Below are positions 11,990 to 24,145 of a stretch of 64,000 nt of DNA, piece by piece. How positions within the stretch are numbered: the first letter of the stretch is position 1; every line of letters starts with the position of its first letter. The position numbers and the translations under genes were made by a program. The notes under the pieces were generated by a model that was not told the origin of the DNA, did not search any database, and saw only the letters and a program-made list of their open reading frames with translations. This DNA comes from Heliopora coerulea (Eukaryota > Cnidaria > Anthozoa > Scleralcyonacea > Helioporidae). The stretch lies in contig JASJOG010000002.1 of NCBI GenBank assembly GCA_030142905.1, positions 4,443,501 through 4,507,500 on the forward strand, written 5' to 3'.

Positions 11990-12190
11990 ATTTTTCACTG
12001 AAACTACTCCATAGTGTTATTTGTTACTGTAGGGCAAATATCTTCCAAGTGAAGAAAACTTTCCTTCCTACTATTTGCTAGATTAACGATACGGCGTCCC
12101 CCAAAGCATCCCCTCAAACGTACTACAATGCACGACGCGCATCCAACTAGTAACCAGTTCTTTTAATATATTACTCATTCCCAAACTCGC
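11990..12190 (-). repeat. Dispersed repeat, copy 2
   Basis: The reverse complement contains ATGAGTAATATATTAAAAGA and GGATGCGCGTCGTGCATTG, matching the repeat at 5945-6185 at moderate identity. Confidence 0.5.
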
Positions 12191-13888
12191 TAATAAATCG
12201 ATATTAAAAGCTGTTTATGTGTTGGTACTCAGAAACCACTATGGATACGAATGTAAAATCCGTTTCATGGTTGTAGGTGACGTTTTTCCTGCTGGAAAAT
12301 AATTTGATGAAATACATAGTAACATTTGATCTCGCACATAAAACCTTTCAACTGAAGTCAGGCTAGCGTTGTCTGTGTCGTATGTTAGAGTCTCAGTTTG
12401 CGCGTATAGAAAATTCATTTGTGAGAGAACGTCCAGTTTGTTATTCTTTGCAATTGAAGGATGAACTACAGAACCTCGTTGATTTTACCGTTCGATATTT
12501 TACAGTATGTTCCTGACACACCCGGAGCAGGTTCGAACTCGTCTATTCGTCTATTCAGCAAATTGTCCCGCCAAAGCTTAGTCTATTTCTTGTCCTTTCG
12601 CCATTTAAAAAAAACCCAAAGTTTTTCGACGTGCCACCCTATCATAGTATCCACGCAACTGCACAACAATCAAGTTTTGACATGGCCAATTTACTGCTTC
12701 AGCTGTGTCCATCTAAGTAAGCATTATTCACTTTTATGCACGAGTTGAGAACTGTTGAGTTCAGTTCTTTTTCGGTAAAATTTCTAGTTGTACAGTGTTT
12801 TGACAAACAAGCAATCTTCCCTTCGAAAAATACTCGTCCCAAGGCAAATGAAATGCATTTGATAAAAACAAAAAAATTTCCTTCAAGCAACACTTTTTTC
12901 GTCACAGGTTTTGCAAAGGATAAATAACGATAGGAACGCACTTCTCCTAATCGTTTTGCAACCCCTGGCAGACGGTAGAAAAAACCTTGACTTCCTCTGT
13001 GAAACGTCACCTGAAAAAGAGCGCCAACACGATATTTGCCGGGGTTTAATGATTACTTAACGGGAACGGACAGGTTATCTTTAAAAGGCCCTATTGATTT
13101 TGACCAAGGGTGTCTGAATCGACAATTTGGGCAATGTTATTGTACAACTGAAGTACGGTATTTGTATGGGAGCAGAACTACATTCGATAGTGGGGCAAAT
13201 CGTGCTTCTGCCCCGCGAACCCGATCAGCCAGCCCGTCGCTCCTATCTACTGTCACATAAAATAACTTTTTACGAGTGAAATTTCGTCATTTGTTACCCC
13301 AATAACAAGGTTTCTTTACTAAGCGGGACTCTCGCTGCGAAGCGGGATTTTGCTCTGTTTCGCGAGCTCTCGAGCGGATCTAATTTAAGACGACAAAGCA
13401 AAAGTCTCCTACGCGAGGAAATTTCCGTTAAGTGGAAAACGGCCTTTAGTTATATCAGATACTTCTGCACAGTGAAAAACAATCGTTTGTGACTGTTCCT
13501 TACTAGTTCAAAAACTCATTAACCATTCATAAAAGTGAAAAATTTAAAAGAAAATCACAACTACGACATTATGGAACGTCATAAAGACACGCTGGCTGTT
13601 TTTGATTCATTTCCCGTTGGTTTCCGCAGCTTACAAATTAATTTTCAAAATTAACTACCGAATGAACGTATAAAGGGTTCTGTTTGAAGCCATTTAATAT
13701 GAGTAGTGGCGTTTCACTAGGTCTAAAAATCTCGGCTGCCGCCATCGTGTTTTAAACCTAATAAACACTACCACACGTTTAGCAGACTCTGCCTAAAGTT
13801 TGTAAATCACTTTTTGGTTACTGAAACTGTAAAGGAATACGAGTTCCAATCCGATAAATTCATTTTCATTACGTACTTCATCACCTAC
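12191..13888. other. Intronic sequence, no firm gene
   Basis: No domain-like frames. A minus-strand stretch at about 12699-13010 follows an attractive TCTTTTTCAG acceptor, but its translation shows no family resemblance. Confidence 0.35.
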
Positions 13889-14018
13889 CTCCACCTGATT
13901 TTCAAACGAAGTTTCCACCTCAAACGTAGGACACAATGCAGTCACATTAATTGTTTCCGTAACTGTCTTGCTGCTCACGTTGTTTTTCGCAGTAAGTGTA
14001 ACTTCATAAACCTTTGGC
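13889..14018 (-). CDS. Exon of PKD-domain gene: C-terminal half of a PKD repeat
   Basis: Minus-strand exon with acceptor CTTGTGTCTCAG and donor GAG|GTAGGTGA, 130 bp. It encodes PKVYEVTLTAKNNVSSKTVT, the classic end of a PKD fold (Y.V.L.a.N.vs...), then ETINV and ALCPTFEVETSFENQVE, which leads into the next region. The first base completes the split Thr codon from the exon at 20712-20863, so the two form one PKD repeat. Phase out is 0. Extracellular by family. The linker Cys may begin an REJ-like domain. Confidence 0.8.
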
Positions 14019-15332
14019 CTGAGACACAAGGGAGGAATAAATGCTATTTATTAGTATCTAGCAACGAATTATCAACATCAAAATATACGGTTGATTAAAG
14101 ACTTTAGGTACTTTTGGGAAAACGTTTAGACCTTTTCTGCGAGTTACCACAAGAAAATTGCTGTGTATTAAAAGGTACTTGGATTAGCCTATCACGCTCT
14201 TCCACACTCAATTGATGCGCTGACGCCTTTCAGTGCTATTTTGGTGACTAATTACCGACTTGAACAATAAACGAAGTACATCAATCTGGACAACATTACA
14301 GATTCTCATTTTTCGCACTCTACGTATGTTGCGCGCATTTTGCGTTCAGATCGTTGATCGGACAAAAGGAACATAGTTTGTAACCAACTGCACTGACCTC
14401 GAACTAAGTTAGCAGAGACTGTATATATTTAGTCGTTCGCTCCTTTCAGGATAGGAGTTGTTAACACTGGAAGGTTCTGTCAGTCCTTATTACTTGCTCA
14501 CTCTTTCCTTACCAAACGTGTCCCTTCGGGAGATAAAATCGCCGGCTTCGCCAGACTATAATCGTCTGGCGCTGGTGTGAACAATCAAATAGGTGTCCGG
14601 ACATAAAGAAGTTAATTGTGATGGGTTTAATTCTTTCAAACCTACACGTACCCCTGTCGCAAGTAAAATCTCCTGACCCTGACCTGAGTAGTTATAGCTA
14701 GACGTCCTAACTGGACAGAAGAACCAGTGTACAGAAAAAAACATTTTCCTCTGCTTTTCGGTAATATCGAACAAGAATAAAGCTGGGTCTTATAATCAAC
14801 GCTGCTGCCAAGTACTGACCCACGTTCTCCGGGCTTTGTGACAAGGTCGGTGACTGGTTGGCACCAACCCAATGGACGAAAGTGGTAGGGTCAATACGTC
14901 TAGGCCCTCTAAGAACTTCAGCAAAGAGGGGCGATAGGGGACAAGGCTCCCAAAATAGCTTTTGAGCCTTTGTAAGCAAATAAAGACACGATTAACAATA
15001 GATTGCTTGTTATCTTTAAGCTATGAGCCCTCCTTGAGAACTTATCACACCTAACATAACAGGTTGGTCACGGAAATGGTGGGTATAAAACCCGGAGAAG
15101 GGACACAAGATAGCTCGATCGTAGGTCTATGGTTTAGGAGGACGAACGCACCCGTTCAAGGACAACAAATATCAAGATGGTATGGAACCATCATGGAACA
15201 TAGTGGATGGGGTAAGAGTATAGGGACTAGAAACTTGGGCAATAGCAAACACAGAAAGGTTAATAGCTAATAACACTTCATGAATGTTCGGTGGACGTTC
15301 GTCAAGTTCAAATTAACCTTAGTAAAACGATT
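14019..15332. other. Intron; no gene recognised
   Basis: Contains a dispersed repeat unit at 14530-14572. The 14600-15250 stretch is more GC-rich and has a TATA-like GGTATAAAACC near 15085. That suggests the LTR or promoter of an old element, but I found no matching second LTR or coding region. Confidence 0.3.
14530..14572 (+). repeat. Dispersed motif (TAAAATCG...TCGTCTGGCG family)
   Basis: A variant unit: GATAAAATCGCCGGCTTCGC followed by CAGACTATAATCGTCTGGCG. Confidence 0.45.
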
Positions 15333-15408
15333 CCTCAGCCCCAGACGGGGATCTAACCCAAAATCTTCTGATGATCGATGAAACGCTCTAACAATTGAGC
15401 TACTGAAA
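15333..15408 (-). repeat. tRNA-derived SINE head
   Basis: The reverse complement reads TCAGTAGCTCAATTGTTAGA ... GGGTTAGATCCCCGTCTGGG. This gives A-box and B-box promoter motifs at tRNA spacing, but the cloverleaf is imperfect. Related sequence (CATGAATGTTCGkTGGAyGTT) lies on both sides at about 15280 and 15521, so the SINE sits in or between copies of another short repeat. Confidence 0.5.
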
Positions 15409-16229
15409 TTCAGATGATGAGTTAAGGTGCGAATTCGACATATTTGCTGTCTAGGCGGCAGTCTCGATATGTTCATAATTTCCTAAGACTGATATTTGGA
15501 ATGTGGGAGCTTGAAGATATTCATGAATGTTCGTTGGATGTTGGTCAAGCTCAAATTAACCTCAGAAAAACGATTTTTTATTTATGGCGGATATTCTCTT
15601 CGGCACCAGTTTCTTTAGTTAAAAAATGAGTGATTTAGTTTCCAAATCATTCATACCAGTATTGACATACGCACTACAGGTTCGATTAACTTCAATCTCA
15701 ATAATACAATACTAAAAGTTTTTTGAACTTATGATTGGTTAAAAGAAGTATATTCTGCACGAAAGTGCACTCAGTCTAAGTTTAAATTACTAGAAGAAAA
15801 TATTTAAAATCCATGTCACATTTACTTAAAAAAAAGAGACAGAGTCCACGCCAAGCAAATATAAGTTGCCAAATCAACACCATGTTTCATATTTCCGGAA
15901 AACAAGCCAGGGTTCGATAAATAGCTTGCCCTGGGAACCGACAAATTCGCGACTGTTGCAAGGCAAGTCATTCAATCCTCACAGTTGTCCGCGAGACAAC
16001 TTCATTGTCCAGATCACTTATTTTTAATAATGAATAAAATAAGTATTTAAGTTTATCCTCCAAAAACAAAGGTTTCATGAACGAATATTTGACGAACCCC
16101 GGAAGCACTAGCGTAAGGTTCCGGACGGAAGTAAGAAATATAAGGCGTCAACAATGATACAGCATTGGTCTGTTGCGAGTAAATCTGCTAGCTTAATACT
16201 GGTGTAAAATATTTGGTGGCAAAAGTCCA
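15409..16229. other. No gene seen
   Basis: AT-rich intronic sequence without recognisable frames. Confidence 0.35.
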
Positions 16230-16975
16230 GTATGATGTCTTAATTAAAATTTCAAAATCATCCTCAGGGCAACATAAAGAGAACATTTGAGATGACTTAC
16301 GCGGAATTCAAATTACCATCCTGTTTGCCGGTCGCTGTTCTACCAATTGTTCCCATAATGGGAACAGTATGTTCAACGAATATTTGGCATTTACACATGA
16401 CCACGTGAATACAGAACTCGTTGCCAGCCCTCAGCAGCGCCTTTCGCTGCTCAGTTGCACTAGAATTACATGATCTACGGTTTGATTCCCTTCCGTTGCT
16501 CCCAAAGTTGTATTTATTGCAGCTGGTCCAGGTTGGGTTTTTGAAAATTTTGTTCATCAAATGAAAATTCCTTTTCATGGTGGCAGTATGCTCGTTTAAT
16601 CCATTTTAAGTGCACGAGAAATTTGCACATCAACTTAGCGCTTATCCTTGAGTCGTGCAGTGTTTCAATTCCATTTCAGCATAGCCTGAAGGGTAACATG
16701 AACAAAAAATTTCATAACCTACACTGTGTAGGTGAACTCGAAGAACCGTGTAGATTTAAGTGAGACTGAGAGATTCGATTCAATTTCAGAAACATCCTCA
16801 TGGTAACATAAAGAGAGAATATCACAATAACTCATGTTGTAAAAGTCAACTTGAGCTGACTTGCCAGGAATGCGAATTCACTTGTCGGGTTTCCAGACCT
16901 TTGATCTACAATTTGAGCTATCGAGTCAACAGGGAACAGTATGCTCCTTTATCTCATTTTAAGTGTACGAGCAAC
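16230..16975. repeat. SINE-like repeat cluster related to the 10498-11070 unit
   Basis: Contains degenerate copies of the same body (ATTTCAGAAACATCCTCATG; CATCCTCAGGGCAACATAAA) and tRNA-like tails (TTTGAGCTATCGAGTCAACA, minus-strand A box). The copies are in mixed orientation and more diverged than the pair at 10.5-11.07 kb. Confidence 0.5.
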
Positions 16976-17169
16976 GGTAAAAAAGCCTTTTCTTTAGTTA
17001 TAAAGGATAACCCCATCAGCTGGCTGAGCTGTTCTTCATAGAGATCCGGTACTTCATAGAGAGAGGAGGAAACCGGGATTTGAGGAGAAAACCAGCAATG
17101 CTTTGTGAAGTCAAACTGGACAACATTCTCTTCACACCTGACCAAGGTAGCTTTAATTAAATAATTATA

Positions 17170-17237
17170 GGGAGCCGGAATCGACCCCTAGCCACAATGG
17201 TAAAAGGCGCGTATACTACCACTGTGTCACCAGCACC
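17170..17237 (-). repeat. tRNA-derived SINE head
   Basis: The reverse complement reads GGTGCTGGTGACACAGTGGT ... GGGGTCGATTCCGGCTCCC. The A-box and B-box are clear and the 3' end pairs weakly with the 5' end. The anticodon stem is mismatched, so this is SINE-type rather than a functional tRNA. Confidence 0.5.
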
Positions 17238-20096
17238 TCACGATTGTTGTGTCTCGTTGTGGTCGAGTTGTATGCACGTTTCGTTACGATGCGCGATTCT
17301 TAGTATAACTGCTTGTGAGTCGACTTTTTTGTTCAATTTTCCACTGGGACTTTTTCTCTTCGTCATTTATTCGATTACGGTGAACGCAGGGATTTCGTCT
17401 ATTTGCATGAATATCAGTTAAGGCTATATATTTTTTTTTAAATTCCATCCGTGCCAGTTTTTCGGGAGATATGAAATCGGGACTAGACCTTGAAGCGCAT
17501 GCAACGTTAAATAAATACGTCAAGATCATTGCACGTTTTGTTTACTAACCCTATCTGGGCTGGGCTATCTTTGCTTCTGGGAGGGCCCCCATCATAATTT
17601 CATTATTATTTTGCCTATTTCAATGAAGCTTGGGAGAAATATTGAATATACCAAGCTGTACTAAATTAAGTATTACGTGCTTCCATATACGTGATCACGT
17701 CATTATTACGTCATTCAACTATTGCATTTACCTAGTTAAATGTTGCATTTACCTAGGTATTTTCATGCTGTTGTTTTTCATTCGACTTCCTCCACAAAAT
17801 TTACAATAAGGAAGCTATTCAATAAGAAAGGTTGAGGATTTATAACATGTGAAGTACTTTATTTTTGTGTTGTTTGTTTTGTTTACGTCACAATGACGCT
17901 TTACTGCTTTTAAAAGTTCTTAGTGTTAATAAATCATTTTATTTTACAAATTTATTTAACAATATGTTTTTTGCTATTTGCAAGTTTTGTGTTCTTCCTG
18001 CATTACTAGTTGTGAACAACTAGACGTTAGGATGACGACATTAATGCAAAAAGATGACGTCATACTAATCTCTCAAACAACAAAATGACAGTTTTTGAAT
18101 CTAAAACTACCGCGTTTTTGTAATTGAAACTAGTATTGCTAAAAATTGCAATTATTTAAGTACCTTCATAAACTAAAAGTGACACTTCAACTTTTGGTTA
18201 CCATGGTAACCAAAAGTTGTATGTATAGTCTACAACTAAATGTTAAAACGTTGGCAATAGAATTAGAGGAAAAGTCGCCCATATTAATGACATTTTGTTC
18301 ATCCAGTGTCAAGACATCAATAAAAAACCAAGTAGAGAGGTGAATCGCCCCAGCACAGATATAGTTAAGTTTCAATTCATGAATAAAAGTGATGATAATT
18401 CGAGTTTTAGCTGCTACATTGTTAAAAAGAAATCCCAGTTTTCCGTGATAACCGGGATTAGTTAAACACAGTAATACCATGATAACCTCCATTTCTATTG
18501 TTCTCAAGGGGAGATTTAATCCCTAAATTCCCTCACTAACATGCATAAGCGCACATCAAACAACACCAATTAAATTTTGTCAGTTATTATGGTATTACAA
18601 ATTAATACCATGACATGTAGGGAAATGAGTGATTTTCGCCTTTCGGGGAAATTTAATTACTAATTTTCCTCACGTCATGGTATTACTAATAACTCATCAT
18701 ATTTCAAATTGCGTTCACTTAACCAGCTTTTCTTTTACTCACGTCGATTTCGGTGATGCTTTTTTCATGCGTTTCATAGTGTGACAACCAAAGAGTAACT
18801 CCATTGGTAATTTACCCGAGAACTGCGCCATCATCGTTTCTAATTTTTTTGTGGGTATTTTTCTTTTTTTACGCCCATATAAAAAGGAATAATTCTTATG
18901 ACGTTTTGATACTGGTAAAAATTGTAACAAGTATTTCCATTGTTGTGATCGAGCGGTATGAACTTTTTTGTTTTGTTCTTTTCTATCATGGTGGATTGTC
19001 TTAGTGTAATTGCTTGCCAGACGACTGTTATTTAAATTTTTCGCTGAAATGTTTTAATTCATCAATTATTAGGTTAATTATTCGGTTTATTTTATTATAA
19101 ACTACTTATCACCGCAAGTATCCGTTACCTTAAAATGGGGGTGTAAAAAATTCCCTTTAGATCTTTTTCCATGGGGCAGGTGGATTGCTGCATGCCTTTA
19201 TCTTCCAAGAACCACGTACGCCTATCAACCGTTTTAAGGCAAATTGAACAAGACATTGCCCACTGACCCAGCGCCTTTATTTCCCAGGGCAGCATGCACA
19301 GCTTTGACTTTGACCCCCCGCGACCTTTCCTTCAAGATATATTTTTAATAGTACATAATAAACATGAATTTTATTATCACTCAGCCCTCCGATACCCACT
19401 ATCATTACATGTATCACATTCTGCTACCTTAGGTTGATTTTTAAGAATATTTAATGCAACAAGCGCATGATAAAAAGTAACGAATGTAGAATGGCATTTA
19501 TGAACGGTTTTCGAAAAAATTTCGTCGTGGCGACATGCATCAAAAATTTTCGTTTACGATTTTCCCGTGTCACATGACTTGAAGAACTTCTCCTCAAAAT
19601 CTATACTGCATAACATGACAAAATGTTATATTTCCGATCAAAACTCCACACACGCTTTTTATTAGTTAAAATATAACCAGTGAAAAGCAAGATAATAATG
19701 CGATGGCCGACCTGGAAACGGTGGTAAAAAAACGGGCAAAAATTGGAGAACACAGAATGAAAACAGTTCCTCATTGTTCTGCTATTATTGTACGGTAAAC
19801 GGTCAAAAAATTCTTGTGACGCATGAAGTGAACAGCAAATAGTACAGAAAGGACTTTCTACAATTTTACATTTACTTGTAAGATATTATAACCCTAATTA
19901 AAACCGCACTAAGCACTTTCAAAGCAGTAATTTCTATTCATTGAAACCAACAGTTGTCGCCTTTGAAGTGCAGTAGTTATCTTTTGGTTGTAAATACCAA
20001 AGTCAAGTTGTTAACAATCGTTATTCAAAATTTATACATATCCTGCAGATGGGCTCCCGGTCAAAATATTCGTTTTAAATTGTTTTAGTTCTTTAA
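17238..20096. other. Intron without a recognised gene; palindromic repeats
   Basis: Contains the perfect palindrome at 18188-18219 and, at about 18585-18695, inverted AATACCATGACA / TGTCATGGTATT-like segments around a GGGAAATGAG spacer. It looks like foldback debris. No domain-like frame. Confidence 0.35.
18188..18219. repeat. Perfect 32-bp palindrome
   Basis: The half CAACTTTTGGTTACCA is followed directly by its exact reverse complement, centred on CCATGG with no spacer. The exact symmetry suggests recent formation or a terminal-repeat fusion. Confidence 0.8.
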
Positions 20097-20661
20097 GGGC
20101 CCATTTACACGATACGATCGTTGCATGCGAAATTTCGTTCTGATGTATCCGATTAACTCTTCGGAGCCTCCCACACATATTGCTACATTAATGAGCGAAT
20201 CGAATGCAGGAATTCTGCCCGTGATACCACTGAACTCAAAAGAGACTGGAACGATACGTACAAACTGAATTTTGAAGCCAACATGGAGGTTGACAATATA
20301 GCCCAATATGCAGGTAATCACAGTCCCCTACGCGATAAAACACGCCACCTATTGCGAAAAACTTAACCTAAATTTCGGACGTTTTTTGACAGTTTTCTTT
20401 TTTATTCTTAGTAAGTAGAGGACAATATCTGTAGGACTGCATATTTGTCAGAATTAACCGTCTATGAAAAATAATGGTTACATACAACTTTTTCACGCAA
20501 GTGTTTTTCACCTACACGGCTTCCCCCATTTTGGCTTCATTCGATCGTGAGCTCAGGTATAACGACATATCGTTCCAGTTTTTTAGAGTTCAATGCTTGA
20601 GACAACATTGCATACCCCAGGTCAAATAATCGTATACGAAAATCGTAAGGTGCAAATGGGC
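20097..20661. mobile_element. MITE with GGGCCCATTT...AAATGGGC terminal repeats
   Basis: The left end GGGCCCATTTACACGATACG pairs with the reverse complement of the right end (GCCCATTTGCACCTTACGAT). The length is about 565 bp and no transposase is encoded. The superfamily is unclear; target duplications could not be set precisely. Confidence 0.5.
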
Positions 20662-20711
20662 TTTCAGATAGAAAAAAGGAAAAAAGATCTTACAGGTCTT
20701 TAAAGACTTAC

Positions 20712-20863
20712 GTCCCATAAATATGCTTCACGATGCTCTCCGTAGTGTTACTTTTTTCACCATCTCCGAAATCCCACTCGAAATTAACAGCTTCTCTAGG
20801 CATCACGAATGTGTTGAAAGTGACAGACGAACCTGCAATACCACTGGATGTGCTAATGGTAAG
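20712..20863 (-). CDS. Exon of PKD-domain gene with WDFGDG motif
   Basis: Minus strand, acceptor TCTTTTGACAG and donor GGGAC|GTAAGT, 152 bp. It encodes LTISTSSGIAGSSVTFNTFV, then VNFEWDFGDGEKSN and ESIVKHIYGT. FEWDFGDG is the diagnostic core of the PKD fold (F.WdFGDG), and HIY.. is the strand that follows it. It enters in phase 0 from the exon at 23339 (ending DPISK) and exits in phase 2 into the exon at 13889, completing the domain. This is the strongest single identification of the host gene. Confidence 0.9.
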
Positions 20864-23338
20864 CTGTCAAAAGATGACATTTCACATTAATAAGCAGTAG
20901 TTAATCACATTGCTGTAGTCTTTCACTAACTCTTTGCTATTCAACAATTATTCCTTGAAGACAAAGTGAGTGAATCAGCCCCATTGACTGAACCTGAGGG
21001 GAATCATTGTTTTATTATAATTGCACAGATGATTATTTGAACGAAAATAGCGAACGAGTTGTTTTGCAAAAATTCTCAGTAAGATTTCCAAATCTAGCCG
21101 CCATTTTATGCAAACTCCTTCTCTGTTATATTCACTTGTTTGGTCTTTATATGAAGATATGATGTAATCTTTGACCAATCAAAAGGCGGAACTTTTCATA
21201 ATGGTGTCTGTAACTATACCAATAAAAGATTCGAAAAAACATTAATATTACTTCTTGTGGCACAAAACACTTAAGACACTAATCAAGCCAAACTTTAATC
21301 CTAGCATGGGTTTGCTGTTCATTCCGCATATTATCCCGAAGTTGGATGATGAGGCACTTTTAAAAACTGTTCAAAATTACCAGCCCTTTTAGATTACTTT
21401 CATAATTCGAACTAAATGATAGAGAAACTGGATAAGTTTCTGTGGACACAAACCATTTTCTAGCAAAAGAATTTTATGAAATAAAGTTAGACGTTTTTAT
21501 TGTTTTTAATAATTAAGATAACAACTCTTTGTCGCCAGTGCCAATTAAAAAATCTGAAAGCTAGATCACCTTGAAAACCCAACTTGATGATATGACTTTA
21601 AGTACTGTTATACTGTACAACTTGTGTTGCAACTTGTCCGGCAGGGATAATTGTGATCAGCCAATGACGACGAATGACCGCTTCATTCTTAGTCCTTTTC
21701 GTTCGCTGCTTCAAATCAAGTTGCACAGAAACGTTGAAATTCTTTGAGATCAGTTACGGCAGTTATCAACCTTTTAACTTTTTACCTTGCACAGAACAAG
21801 GCCTAGTGCAACACCTTTTGTCCTTCAAGTGCAACGTCTCGGATTCAGCCTTTGCGACACTAGTTGCACGTCAAGTTGCAAACTGTGACAGCGCCTTTAG
21901 TCCAAAGATCATTTAATAATTGTTTCTAACGAAGTCTACTTGTCTCAACTAAAAGTACTTTTCAGCTATAAATACTAAGCAATGAAAGCTTCCAATAAGT
22001 GTTACCAAGTTATACTTAGAGCCTCTTTTTTTTTCACCATCGTCATCGTTAGATCAACGACAAACCCAAGCGTAGCAAGTTCCTCGTGATAGATTAGTCC
22101 CTTTGCACTAGGAAGATTTATAGAGCTCAGTTGATTATGAAGTGCTAACTGGCTTGCATGTGTTGTTGTGCATACGTTGCCAGCCAATACCGCAGGCTTA
22201 AGTGGTAGACAACAGTACGCTTAACGCGTTTAATTTTTATAGGGAAGGAAATTATATTTTTTCACGCCTCCTCCACCCAATTTCAAATTCTTCCAGCACG
22301 CCTGCTTTCAGCCCGCTGACAAAGAAACTGAGCGGAAATCAGATGCTAGGTTAAATCGTAAGCATAGAAGACTGAAATATAAAATAGAATGCTGAATGTT
22401 GAATGATGGATAAGAAGCCAAAAGGCTTAGGAAATTGGAGTGACATACTAGATTCGAACCTAGTTTCTTATCAAATAATTTTCGGTCATTCCTTGACTGT
22501 TTTGGCTTATATATATTGCAGACTTAGGTCTGGTTCACCCTTACGAAATGAATATGGTCACATGAGGAAATTGTCATTTTTAGCTATATTCCCGAAACGT
22601 CGATACATTGTCGTGTTTACACTTTCAAAAAAAACACGCTTTCAAAAAAATTCAATTTGGTATGGCTTACTTTATTCATAGTAACATGTTAAACATTCTT
22701 TAGCTGTTGTTTACGCTAACTTAAATTAGCACAGGATTGTGGTTAAAGGTAAAGCCATTGTTTTTTACCATACCATCAGTTGTTAGACGTAATGTAGCCA
22801 GCGCGAACGAAGTTTTAATTAAGTTCACTAATAAAAATGCGTTCAACATAAAGTATGTGTGTTGGGATTGGAAAGAAATTTCTAGCATCACATATTTATA
22901 CTCGTTCATTACAATTAAATCAGTAATTAGTTGCTCTGAGATCGGTTGTTCTAAACGTAGTTAACTTGTTCCAGGACTTCTGACGTCTATACAGAAGTTT
23001 TGGGTATGTGTCAACGAAAGTGGAATTTTCCTGAAATGGCTATGATGTGACAATTACCCAAATTTCAGGTAATTTGGTCAGTAAGACAGAGCAGGTCGAG
23101 AAAATCTTGACTAACGAATAACATGTTAAAAAACCATTGCGATGAACGGTAAAACATGGCAGGTTCGTCATTTAAAGAGGCACAGGAGGTAGACAAGAGG
23201 CTACAAGCCAGCATACCCTCATCCTAGCACCAGCCATCCTAGCACCAGCCCGCTATTCAGAACACGACTAGCATAAGCTTTTAAAAGCAAAAAGCAAAAA
23301 CAAACATCAAAAGGATTTAACAAATGAATTCAACATAC
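20864..23338. other. Intron; one Penelope-associated repeat fragment
   Basis: At 21738-21785 the sequence TTGAGATCAGTTACGGCAGT plus TATCAACCTTTTAACTTTTT is nearly identical to the segment just downstream of the hammerhead-like motifs at 47.15 and 51.1 kb. Otherwise nothing was recognised. Confidence 0.4.
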
Positions 23339-23414
23339 CTTACTTATTGGATCTTGGACAATAACCATCTTGTAATCGGTTAAGTTACCACACCTTGTTA
23401 CACTAACATTGTAC
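23339..23414 (-). CDS. Exon of PKD-domain gene: end of a PKD repeat
   Basis: Minus strand, acceptor TTTATTCAG and donor AAG|GTATGTTG, 76 bp. It encodes YNVSVTRCGNLTDYKMVIVQ and DPISK. YNVSVTR is the penultimate strand of a PKD fold. It needs two bases from the upstream exon, which 23688-23880 supplies, and exits in phase 0 into the exon at 20712. The repeat boundary falls at VQDP. Confidence 0.75.
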
Positions 23415-23687
23415 CTGAATAAACACAAAAAGAAAAAACCAGCAGATTAACGTAAGACCAGGTATCGCTGTGCAAGCAGTTACGTGTCTAAAGGGAATTA
23501 TCGAGAGTGACTGTCTCCGACTGGTGGGCTATTTACTTTTTCTTCCGGCAGGATCAGTCTTCTATTATTTTGTTCTGGGTTACGCTAGACAATTTTGTTC
23601 GTCAAGAGAGAGGGTCGTAACCAACAGAGTATATCGGCCAGTAGGAAAATTATGACCCCTGTCGCAAAATTCTGTTCCATGTTACAC

Positions 23688-23880
23688 TTTGGATCTTGAA
23701 GAGTAATCTTTGTTACGTAATTGATCCTACGAATGTACAAATTAGCATGAATTAAAGAGATCTCTGTTGTTGTTCTTATATGGCGTCTGACAAGAAACAT
23801 GATGTCAAGTGTGGGCGGTTCTCCTTGAACATATAGCGTCAACGAGGTTTTTAAACCATTTACGCGCCTGCAGATAGATT
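23688..23880 (-). CDS. Exon of PKD-domain gene (boundaries phase-matched)
   Basis: The minus-strand frame encodes SICRRVNGLKTSLTLYVQGE, LDIMFLV and YVTKITLQDPK. The proposed acceptor is CATGAAG|AA, the first AG after a TTCTTTTGTCTTGTTT tract. It enters in phase 1, matching the exon at 53597-53725. The proposed donor is CCAAA|GTGTAAC, giving phase 2 for the exon at 23339. The donor is not ideal, but this is the only in-frame choice I found. The ending LQDP parallels VQDP in the next exon, as expected for tandem repeats. No WDFGDG is present, so the repeat is divergent. Confidence 0.55.
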
Positions 23881-24145
23881 CTTCATGTTCAGTATACAGT
23901 AAACAAGACAAAAGAATCCCGGGTGGTTTTATGAAATCAAGGATTCGAACGGATTAAAAGATGGCAACTGGCAACTTCCCGACTCCGGCGCCGATGGACA
24001 TGAAAGGTGATATCTGGCACAACTGGGCTTTCTTTCGAGCCCAGTTTGAAAATTATGAAATCGCAACTGGTCAAAGTGAAATAGATGAAACAGTGAGTGT
24101 CGCAGCGCTGTTGTCGATCATGAGAAAAGTGTGTTTTAGAGTTTA

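Noticed and set aside
12699..13010. Minus-strand open stretch after a strong TCTTTTTCAG acceptor
   Set aside because: The translation shows no PKD, REJ or other family pattern, and no good donor fits the phases of neighbouring exons. Not listed as an exon.
14600..15250. Possible LTR with TATA-like promoter
   Set aside because: No second LTR, primer-binding site or coding region could be matched, so it was left as unassigned sequence.
20085..20321. 78-codon minus-strand frame
   Set aside because: It lies inside a TIR-bounded MITE and reads through its terminal repeat; no domain.
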